Source: Entrophospora sp. SA101 (Eukaryota; Glomeromycota; Glomeromycetes; Entrophosporales; Entrophosporaceae). Taken from it: a stretch of 11,658 nucleotides of DNA. The stretch covers positions 67,832-79,489 of the forward strand of contig CAUDNR010002902.1 of assembly GCA_958430865.1 (NCBI GenBank), given 5' to 3'. The notes beneath the pieces were generated by a model, which was not told where the DNA came from, ran no database searches, and saw only the letters and a list, made by a program, of their open reading frames with translations. A program made the translations under genes and the position numbers. Of the stretch, positions 1 to 6,972 are shown piece by piece (within the stretch, counting starts at the first letter, position 1; each line of letters begins with the position of its first letter).

Positions 1-470
1 AGATTCATATTATCAAAATTATCAACAACTTCATCCCAAGTCGCCTAAACTCAAGATCAAATATTATGTGACTTATGTGATTTGCAAAACATAAAAATAA
101 GGTATTACTTTACTATTCATTAATTTGTCAATTGCATAAACAAGCGCTTCTCAATTATTCCTGAAATATATAGTAAAATATAAATTAGTGAATCATTTAA
201 TAATATCATTAAACTTCACAGTATGATGCTTGGCTGTTTTTGCTAAAGGGTATAAATAATTATCCCCGTGTACTGGAAAAATTCAAACATGGTTAAATTT
301 TATGACAGTCTAATTTTTTTATTTATAAAATGCAAAACATTATAAATTATATAAGTATACAAACAAATATTAAATATAACATTGTGAAATAATAAGTATT
401 TAATAGCAATAATATTAATAGTAATAAATTTAATTTATGTCCTTCAATTTTATTATAATTGTTTGATCTT
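1..470. other. AT-rich spacer, no gene seen
   Basis: I see no open frame with coding character and no RNA gene here. The stretch is very AT-rich, with scattered poly-T and poly-A runs. It is the distal flank of the weak minus-strand frame that follows. Confidence 0.6.
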
Positions 471-710
471 TTAAATGGTAATGCAATATGATATTTTTAT
501 CTGGATAATCAAAAGCATCACTAAAAATATTAGGATCATCAACACTAATACACTGGAAATTGCATCTTGATAATTATTCATCAAGTCGCATGTATTTTCA
601 GTAGTAACTGGGTGGGTTTCACTTATAACATTTACTGATTTTGAATCATTGTCTGAAATATCTGGAAGAGTAAGTTTAGTTATAGTAGTCCTTTTGTTTT
701 CATTTTGCAA
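471..710 (-). CDS. Possible small membrane protein, last exon only (uncertain)
   Basis: An open frame of about 79 codons reads on the minus strand and ends in a TGA at 471. Its first half is polar, rich in Ser, Thr, Asn and Asp. The last 30 or so residues are strongly hydrophobic (for example SSVLVLMILIFLVMLLII), so it would make a tail-anchored or single-pass membrane protein. There is no in-frame ATG near its 5' end. A TTTATAG at about 712-718 looks like a splice acceptor, so it could be a terminal exon. I tried to join it to the ATG-containing stretch around 790-830 through a GTAATA donor, but the phase does not fit. I do not recognise the family. It may be a chance frame, although 79 codons without a stop is long for DNA this AT-rich. 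Confidence 0.22.
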   Translation of the reverse strand: MQNENKRTTITKLTLPDISDNDSKSVNVISETHPVTTENTCDLMNNYQDAISSVLVLMILIFLVMLLIIQIKISYCITI

Positions 711-926
711 TCTATAAAGTAATAGAGCAATGTAAAGCTATCTTCAACTTAGGTTCTATAATAAATATAAAAATATATTACAAATTTCGTAACTATTCTA
801 AACATAGTGATGATCATCGCAGCAAATTCCTAATAGTAAATTTAGACCGCAGTTTTCAATTTTGAAAAACTTGAAAGCATGTGTAAATGTGCTACATCCA
901 ATTTTTAAAATCTCTCTTTCTCAAAA

Positions 927-1798
927 ATGATACTATTAATTAGTATTATCATTCTATTATCACTATCACTATTTTCTGTTATAAATCCTACTATTGTCTA
1001 CAAAATATTATATTATACTTTACATTTATTATATTTTCAATATAAAATTTTATTCAAAATAACGCCAAGCTACTTTTGTAAAAATAAAAAATTCAAGAAA
1101 CCAACCAATTCTTCGCAAGTTCTAAATGATCTTAAAGATTTAGATAAAATACCAAAACACCTTGGTGTTATGTTTTGGGGAAATTTCAATAATAGTAACA
1201 ATGTCAATAACATTGATAAGGAAATAAAAATGATTAAGGAAGCGGCAGAATTATGTTGTTGGTGTAAATGTGCTGGAATTAAGATATTGAGTATTTATGA
1301 GAGTGAAGGTATTTTAATTGTATTAAATTACATGGTTGATTGAATGATTGATTGAATTATTTGATTGATTGGTGATATTTATTAATTATTATTACCAATT
1401 ACTTTCTTTATTTACTTCCAATTCTTCTTCTTCGATTCACCAACCACCTATTCGCTCGTCCATTTCTCTCTCTCTCTTTCTATTTTAAAAAAGGTCAATT
1501 AAAAAATTATGTTCAATTATTACAATCTTGTATTGATATAATTTCTCATGATTTTTTTATTAACAATAACAATAATATAATAATTCCTCCACCTGTTATA
1601 AGAGTATCATCATCATTATTAGGTGCATCACCACCACCACCACCACCACCACCATCATCATCATCGTTTGGGATGATGATATTCTTAAAATCAAATTTAG
1701 AAGTTGAGGAGGAAGAGGAGGAAGAGGGGGCGACAGTATCTCCTGGAATAGTTTTATTCGTTAGCAATAGGTCTGTGTTGGGAGGAGGCAGCCCGTAG
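927..1798 (+). CDS. NUS1: NUS1/NgBR-like cis-prenyltransferase subunit, apparently truncated at the C-terminus
   Basis: NUS1 is the non-catalytic partner of dehydrodolichyl diphosphate synthase in the ER membrane and is needed to make dolichol for glycosylation. Exon 1 is 927-1308. The intron is 1309-1493, with donor GTATTT, a long CT-rich tract and acceptor AAAAAAG. Exon 2 is 1494 to a TAG at 1796-1798, giving 228 residues. Residues 2-22 and about 26-44 are hydrophobic, matching the family's N-terminal membrane anchor. The diagnostic block is KIPKHLGVMFWGN, then EAAELCCWCKCAGIKILSIY and ESEG at residues 74-128. It corresponds to the start of the prenyltransferase fold in human NgBR and yeast Nus1. 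Exon 2 continues plausibly (QLKNYVQLLQSCIDIISHDFF split as QLKNYVQLLQ and SCIDIISHDFF), then turns into Asn, Pro, Ser and Glu runs. The family's second half, including the WQIRLTE-type block and the C-terminal RxG motif, is not found downstream. Exon 2 lies antisense to the NUP159 terminal exon. Confidence 0.8.
1309..1493 (+). other. Intron of the NUS1-like gene
   Basis: The donor splits a Gly codon after GAA (G|GTATTT) and the acceptor TTTTAAAAAAG restores it as GGT. A strong pyrimidine tract (CTCTCTCTCTTTC) precedes the acceptor at about 1466-1483, which supports plus-strand transcription. At 185 bp it is the longest intron I infer here. Confidence 0.7.
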
Positions 1799-3722
1799 GA
1801 GTGACCTCTAGTTGGTAGTGGTTGAGGGGTTATCATATCTGAACAATTAAACCCTGATTCAAAAGCGTCTCTATGGAAACATCTATATGCTAATATGTCG
1901 GAGGCGTTGTTTAAAATATAAACAATAGGAACTGATGGTATTTCAACTCTATCTTCACTAGGTGTTTGAGTGATCCAAGTATCAGTATCGGTGAAATCAA
2001 TTGCCATTCCAATAGGGAGGGTGTCATTATCATCATCACCAAGAGGTAGTGATGCATCGGATCCTTCAGGCAAATACCAATACAACCATTCATTTGATTC
2101 ATCGCATGTAATCACATGTACATTGATTGAATTAGCGTTTGCACAAATAACAAGATTCTTTGATCTAGGGCCCCTATAATATAAGTATATAAAGATAAAG
2201 ATATAAAATGATAGGATATTATAACAACAAATCCGCGGTCACAATAATTTTTACCAATTTCTGATTGTTTCCATGTAAAGATTAGGGTTTCTCTCATCAG
2301 TACTATATGGACACAAATCTTTAATATGTTGATATACAGTTTTTTTCTTTGAATCGCAAAATACTATATAATTTTCAAGATCTGAATTTTCATCTTGTAC
2401 CACTGGAAAATAAGCTACTATAAATGTTGGAGTGTCTAACCATAATATATTCTGAACTAGTTATATGTGTATATACGAATATGAATAGAAATGTTAATAT
2501 TTAGATAATATTTAACTCCATCAATATTTTTTCTAATAGTTATAATAAAGAAAGTTTTCAAATATGGATGATATTAAAAAATTCACTTACCATAATATGA
2601 AGGTTGAATTAATTGCTTTGGTGGCTGTATTGAAGACTTCACTATTCCTTCAGGTAAATGTTGCATTAGTTTCCCAGTTTGTGTGCCACATACTAATTGT
2701 TTCCCTTTTGGAGACCAACAAACTTTAAAAAAAAAATAGTCAAAAGAAAGTATTTGTTAAATAATGATACTAAATGATATAGTTAATATTATAATAATAA
2801 TAATGAATAATGGTAACTTACGAGCAGTAACTTGATCTCCTAATTTAATATTATCTATGATTCCAATTTGCTCATTTTTTAAATAATCATAAATATGCAC
2901 AATACCAGATACAAGTAAAATAGCAACAATGTTGAATCTTTCTCCTAAATTTGGGCGAATATCTTTAATCTCATCCGAGAATTTCATTATTTGATATGGT
3001 TGAATAGAAGATTGCTAAATACCAATATCATTTATTATTTGCATCAATATATATTTTAATTAGAATAACCTTAAATTAACAATTACGCATATCATGTAAA
3101 GATTCATTTAAAAACAAATTGAAAAAAACTGACCTCCACTCCAATTTTTGTCACATCATAGTATAATACTATACCACCTTGTATAGCGACTATAATTGTT
3201 AGCTGATCAGAGGAAAGTCTTAAAGAAATCACACAACCTTCTAAAATATCAACATGAATCTTTTGATCAAAATTAATTTTTAATTCATCAGAAGTTTCAG
3301 AATTCACAAACTTCGCACGAAGGTCTTTTGTATACGCGTAAAAAAATCCTTTTTAATATGATGGAAAACAAGCCAAGGTTAATATATGAAGAAAGAAGAA
3401 AAGAAGTTCTTTTGTTATTATTTAAAAACCATTTTTAACCTTTATTTGATGCAGCAACAAAATATCCATAAAGATTAGAGACAACAAGTAAATTGGAATG
3501 TGATGGAGTTTTGGATAAATCGAAGACATTTTCAGATAAACGTACACTCGGAGTATTTTTACGTAATAGTTTAAATTCAAAAAACTAATAATATTACCAG
3601 AGTCAAAATTATAAATTTTGTGCTTTAAGAATTATTAACTAAAATTGCGAGTATATAAAAAAGTTTTTATGAACCTCTACATCTACTTGATTAACGTCGA
3701 ATTCTTCAATTTCTTCGTCCAT
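1546..3722 (-). CDS. NUP159: NUP159/NUP214-type nucleoporin, N-terminal beta-propeller without FG tail
   Basis: NUP159 sits on the cytoplasmic face of the nuclear pore, where its propeller recruits the DEAD-box helicase Dbp5 for mRNA export. Exons on the minus strand are 3722-3675, 3584-3440, 3348-3134, 3014-2822, 2722-2591, 2456-2255 and 2173-1546. All introns are GT-AG (81-134 bp) and frame stays open, giving 520 residues. The acidic start (MDEEIEEFDVNQVDVE) leads into FKLLRKNTPSVRLSE and LLVVSNLYGYFVAA. Further family blocks are VTARKLCWSPKGKQL-like (actual junction TAL-CWSPKGKQLVCGTQTG), ILWLDTPTFIVAYFP, and ETIRNWGPRSKNLVICANA. The last block is LPIGMAIDFT followed by PSVPIVYILNNASDILAYRC at residues about 364-409, where the propeller ends. 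The rest is Ser7, Asp4-Gly8 and a short hydrophobic end (IIILLLLLIKKS), antisense to NUS1 exon 2. No FG repeats or C-terminal coiled coil are seen, although family members usually exceed 1000 residues. Confidence 0.85.
1631..1666 (+). repeat. (CCA)8 (TCA)3 trinucleotide repeat inside two opposing exons
   Basis: Eight CCA triplets (1631-1654) are followed by TCA TCA TCA TCG. Read on the plus strand in the NUS1 frame this is Pro8-Ser4. Read on the minus strand in the NUP159 frame it is Asp4-Gly8. Triplet tracts of this kind often vary in length, and a length change in triplet units would keep both frames open. Confidence 0.9.
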
Positions 3723-3830
3723 TTTTTCATAAAAAAAGTTAATAGTAAATATGGGATTTCCCAACTTAAAAAACGGCACGTGATTATAAAAATACTCTCG
3801 ATATTATTATCACGTGGTGTTACGGACCAG
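3723..3830 (-). promoter_or_regulatory. Probable NUP159 promoter with paired CACGTG boxes
   Basis: Two CACGTG sites lie at 3777-3782 and 3811-3816, about 55 and 90 bp upstream of the NUP159 start codon. They face each other inside an inverted context: CACGTGATTAT on the left and ATTATTATCACGTG on the right. A near-palindrome GGGATTTCCC sits at 3753-3762. CACGTGA is the core bound by bHLH factors such as yeast Cbf1, which is established knowledge; that a homologue acts here is inference. No clear TATA box is assignable in DNA this AT-rich. Confidence 0.4.
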
Positions 3831-3908
3831 TTTCCGGTTTTTGAGGTTCGCGGTTTACCGGAGACTTTTTTCTGGAACATGAATTGAACCACTAGAAAAA
3901 CTGGAACC
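3829..3908. repeat. Imperfect inverted repeat (foldback) upstream of NUP159
   Basis: The left arm at 3829-3850 reads about CAGTTTCCGGTTTTTGAGG followed by TTC. The reverse complement of the right arm at 3886-3908 reads GGTTCCAGTTTTTCTAGTGG followed by TTC. The arms match apart from a two-base gap and a few substitutions, with about 35 bases between them. The stretch is visibly richer in G and C than its surroundings. It could be a small foldback or MITE remnant, or simply repeated GGTTCC-type motifs. Confidence 0.45.
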
Positions 3909-4230
3909 ACTGAGAACAACCATAGATCACTGCAATAGATTTATTTTTTAATCATTCATTATTTTATTTATAAAAATTTTTCCGATATTATATTTATCTG
4001 AAAATAATGATATGAATTCATTTGGGAGTTTCAATCCAGATTTAAATGGGCATACTGCAACAAAACCAGGCAAAATGAATATCTAGGATTTAATATAACT
4101 GTGATAACATTTTTTAATTACAACTTTAATTTAAATAAATCAATTCATTTTATGGATTAAAATTGAACTAAATTCATATCAAGCAAAATTAAAAAGACCA
4201 CATCACTTGTGAATGTTGAAGATGTATTAA
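3909..4230. other. Gene-poor AT-rich stretch with one tiny open frame
   Basis: No recognisable gene is present. The only coding-like item is a 24-codon plus-strand frame at 4012-4086, beginning MNSFGSFNPDLNGHTATKPG and closed by TAG. It faces away from NUP159, but no splice donor follows it closely, so I do not call it a gene. Confidence 0.5.
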
Positions 4231-4290
4231 TATTTATACAACGAATTTTGGTAGCCTGTACCATGGATTTGTTGAAATGAGGTTTGACTG
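4231..4290 (+). mobile_element. Right end (terminal inverted repeat) of a pogo/Tc1-like DNA transposon, relic
   Basis: The sequence runs ...ACGAATTTTGGTAGCC, then CCATGGATTTGTTGAAATGA and GGTTTGACTG, followed directly by TA. Read outward from 4290 the terminus is CAGTCAAACCTCATTTCAAC. This is close to the CAGT(C/G)AACCTCG-NTATAACGAA form of pogo/Tigger/Fot1-type ends, which insert at TA. I find neither the matching left end nor a transposase frame within the window, so this is a solo or decayed end. The call rests on my memory of the consensus. Confidence 0.45.
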
Positions 4291-4379
4291 TACTATATAA
4301 TCTTTGAAATCTGCAGGAACAAAAGTAGTACAATTTTCATGCAAAGGTGCTCAATTGGCTATTTTTGTGCCAAATTTCC

Positions 4380-4965
4380 TCCATTTTTTGATGATCAAAA
4401 TATCAATTTAAAGCTCATTCGATAATTCTCTGTGCACGGTCCGAATGTTTTGTCACTGCTTCATCATGGTAAAAGAAAAGGAAGATCCAGGCAGTAGTGA
4501 TGACAGTAGATATGGTTGTGGTAATGAAAAAAAAATTATTATTCTATATGGAACCAAATATTTTACCTTATCTGTTTGAAATTATGTTAAAATAGGAAAA
4601 AAAAACAAACATAATAACAACAATGATCATAATAACTATTCATAATGATAATCATAATTGATCTAATTATCAATTATTTAGTTATTTAGATATATTTATA
4701 CAGGTATAATTAATTAATTTAACAAATTTACAATTATCAAATATTTTGGATCTTTTATTAATAGCTGATGAATTATTACTTGATGAATTAATTTATGTGA
4801 TATTGTTAAAATCGAGTCTACTATATTGAAGATAAAATGTCAATTGTTTTTCAACTAGCCGTGAACCTTAAATCATGTGACAAGCTACAAAATCTAGAAA
4901 TAGTTAATCACAATCTAATCCAGTACATTGAATCAGATGATTCGTTAATCCTTACTCCCGAATAA
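4380..4965 (+). pseudogene. Decayed BTB/POZ-domain gene with several frameshifts and stops
   Basis: Pieces of one BTB protein follow each other in the correct order but in changing frames. At 4407-4451 is FKAHSIILCARSECF, matching the BTB core (F-x-AHS-x-ILxARS). At 4520-4549 is GNEKKIIILY, and at 4551-4592 EPNILPYLFEIMLK, which ends at a TAG. After about 95 bases of low-complexity sequence, 4691-4714 reads YIYTGIIN. A one-base shift leads to 4716-4793, NLTNLQLSNILDLLLIADEL and LLDELI, the typical end of BTB. A further shift gives 4831-4965, including LKSCDKLQNL and IESDDSLILTPE before TAA, like the region after BTB in fungal BTB-BACK/TLDc proteins. At least five frame changes rule out a working gene unless the assembly is poor. 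Such genes are very numerous in Glomeromycotina. Confidence 0.65.
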
Positions 4966-5112
4966 AGGAGAAAGTCCAGGATTAAATTGTTCTGGGCATG
5001 GATGCTTGGTTCTTTTCGACTTGAATTTCTTTAGCTCAGTTTCAGTGATGGTATCAAAGAATTTCCTTTAGGTTTTTTTGGCATTAGTATCCACGAAGGG
5101 CGGCGAATTCTG
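4945..5112 (-). other. Unidentified coding-like stretch with an internal stop
   Basis: A 56-codon minus-strand frame is interrupted only by TAA at 5070-5068. After the stop it reads RKFFDTITETELKKFKSKRT, then KHPCPEQFNPGLSPLFGSKD before TAA at 4947-4945. It is clearly less AT-rich than its neighbours and has protein-like composition, including a Cys-Pro pair. I do not recognise the family. It could be a fragment of a mobile element or a dead gene. It overlaps the 3' end of the BTB pseudogene by about 20 bases. Confidence 0.25.
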
Positions 5113-6198
5113 TTTTAAAAAATAAATAAAATACAATCAATTTAAAGTACTTTTATATATTTTTTGGTATCTTGTGTTTAAATTAGTGAGCAGTTTGAAG
5201 TTGAATTGTTTCGTAAATTTTTCTACATTTTATTTTTTTCTCATTAATTAATCTCTAAAATTTTAGAAGTAACTAGATTTAAACATGAGACGCGTTTCTT
5301 ACTTATTATTATACCACAAAGATCAATTTTCGAGGCGAAGATTTTTAAAAAATTACGAAAAATTCTTTTTTATTTATATGTTGCGAGTAAAAATTTTTTT
5401 TTCACCATTAAATCAACACGGGGATATGTCACATGACTAGTATAGGTCTTGAGAAAATGGAATAAATTAAAGATGCACCAGAAATAGCAATTGCAGTTAC
5501 TGAATGAGGATCGGTATCCATTAGTCATTCCAACAGTGCGATATATTCTCTCATCTTACCATACCACCACCTCTATGATCATGACTTTTTATATGAGAAT
5601 TAAATCTGTCCCAATTAACATAACTGGCAAGATAAATTATGTAAAACAGAAACACTATATAAGTGTTTTTAATAATTTTTCAAAAAATGCGACGATGATG
5701 ATGGGTGCCTGCTTATCTATATATTTCTATATCTCGTTAAACACTTAAAATTATATATTATAGTTAATATGTAACAATGCTGTTCAAAATTTGTTTGAAA
5801 ATCACAATTCATTGACACTTTTTAAACATATTCATATATACTGTATATATAAAATAATATTATTAAAATAAATATCTCTTCCCCTACGAATTTATATATA
5901 ATTATTTTTCCAATAAATTAAATAAATGAATGGAATAATAAAAAATGGACATCACTATAAAATTTTTATAGAAATAATCTAATATCACTAAAAAATTTTT
6001 GCAGTGTGGAAGACACCTATAATAATCATTATTAATAATAGTAAAAAATGAAATATAAATTCAACCCTTTTCAAAGTGATAATTTTTTGAACAAGTAGCT
6101 TAGGCTTAGGCTTAGGAATATAGGAAATAGAAAATACAATCATTTGAATTTTGTAAAATGTAAAAAGAAAGATATAATAAATTTATAAAATTTACTTT
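5113..6198. other. AT-rich intergenic region, no supported gene
   Basis: The stretch lies downstream of the frataxin stop codon. An 85-codon plus-strand frame (5491-5748, no ATG at its start) and a 30-codon minus-strand frame (5521-5429, beginning MDTDPHSVTAIAISGA) are open, but neither resembles a family I know nor has convincing splice partners. The part from 5750 to 6190 is dense in A/T runs and TATATA tracts and would contain the 3' untranslated region of frataxin. Confidence 0.5.
6098..6116 (+). repeat. Short (GCTTAG)3 hexamer array
   Basis: Three perfect GCTTAG units (equally TTAGGC in another phase) stand in tandem about 80 bp beyond the frataxin stop codon. The unit resembles a telomere-type hexamer but is not the TTAGGG usual in fungi. 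Confidence 0.85.
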
Positions 6199-6831
6199 TC
6201 AAAAAGATAATTTTACATCTCTCTTGAAAATTTGTGATAATTCGTTATTTAATAATTCATCCAAGGTTGAATTTTCATGATGATAAATCCACTTTTCATC
6301 TTTGAAATCATAATCATAACGTTTTGGCCCACTGAATTTTCCAATTGCACAAAGATACTAATTTAGAATATGAAAAAATTTTTATAGAAAAAAATTGATA
6401 TTTATTTTAAATCTAAACCAACCTAACTGGTGATGACAACCAGATTTGTTTATTAGGAGGTTGTTTATTTATAACATATGTGCCTGTTGAGCCGCACTTT
6501 AATGTTAACACACCGCTCTGAATAGAATAGAAGAGAATAGAATTGGATTGAAATTGAATTGGATTGGATTTAATCATTGAAAAAGCAATAATTTTAGACT
6601 TACAGAATATTCAACGTCATAATCATTGATATTTATTTCTTCTCCTAGACTTTCCAAATTTTCATATAATTTTTCCATGGTCTCTTCTGATAGTTGATGA
6701 TATTCATCTTGAGACAGATTACTTTTCATTACAAATTGGGAGGGTTTAATTATTCTATTTTTATTATTTAGATTATTTGCATTAAAGAATATTCTTTTAT
6801 AAATCAGTGGAAATTTTCCTATATTCATCAT
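6199..6831 (-). CDS. YFH1: Frataxin, mitochondrial iron-sulfur assembly protein
   Basis: Frataxin (yeast Yfh1, human FXN) acts in the mitochondrial matrix, where it stimulates iron-sulfur cluster synthesis on the Nfs1-Isd11-Isu1 complex. Three exons, 6831-6604, 6517-6423 and 6331-6199, join cleanly through GT-AG introns of 86 and 91 bp to give 151 residues. The start is an ATG-ATG pair with an in-frame TGA four codons upstream. Residues 1-30 are basic and lack acids ([15 protein letters not shown]), as in a mitochondrial presequence. Helix 1 (residues about 40-66) carries the acidic ridge, [19 protein letters not shown]. Then come [38 protein letters not shown] and [10 protein letters not shown]93, Q95, I101, W102 and R112 correspond to human N146, Q148, I154, W155 and R165. 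A C-terminal helix ([15 protein letters not shown]) ends the protein. Length is normal for a fungal precursor, and no defect is visible. Confidence 0.96.
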
Positions 6832-6972
6832 GATAAATAATCAAATTGCTGCGCCAGATATCCAATTTCCAATTAAAAATTAAATAATTGATTTTTAATA
6901 AATAAAAAAAAAATACATTAAAAATGTAAAATATAATTAGAAAATATATATCTATTATACTTCAAGAGTTTT
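6832..6972 (-). promoter_or_regulatory. 141-bp spacer: BEACH 3' end and frataxin promoter
   Basis: This short gap must hold both the 3' end signals of the upstream BEACH gene and the frataxin promoter, since both genes read on the minus strand. It is nearly all A/T apart from a CGCAGC patch near 6850. I cannot assign a specific element. Confidence 0.4.

Noticed and set aside
261..271. TATCCCCGTGT, with an exact inverted copy at 5416-5426
   Set aside because: The match is only 11 bases, does not extend on either side, and has no features of a transposon end.
790..830. Candidate first exon (MIITMFRIVTKF) for the minus-strand membrane frame at 471-710
   Set aside because: The GTAATA donor and TTTATAG acceptor give a suitable 77-bp intron, but the phases are incompatible and the join runs into a stop.
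1970..2179. Plus-strand frame opposite the NUP159 exon
   Set aside because: It is the antisense shadow of a conserved propeller exon and has no family features of its own.
3683..3919. 78-codon minus-strand frame over the NUP159 start and promoter
   Set aside because: It crosses the foldback and E-box region and reads the first NUP159 exon in the wrong frame. The frame starting MDEEIEEFD splices cleanly into the propeller instead.
5429..5521. Minus-strand 30-codon frame beginning MDTDPHSVTAIAISGA
   Set aside because: It looks mildly WD-like, but it is short, flanked by stops on both sides, and has no splice partner or neighbouring blade.
5491..5748. 85-codon plus-strand open frame in the frataxin 3' flank
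   Set aside because: It begins at TTG with no ATG, has no recognisable motif and no upstream exon with matching phase. Composition is like translated AT-rich spacer.
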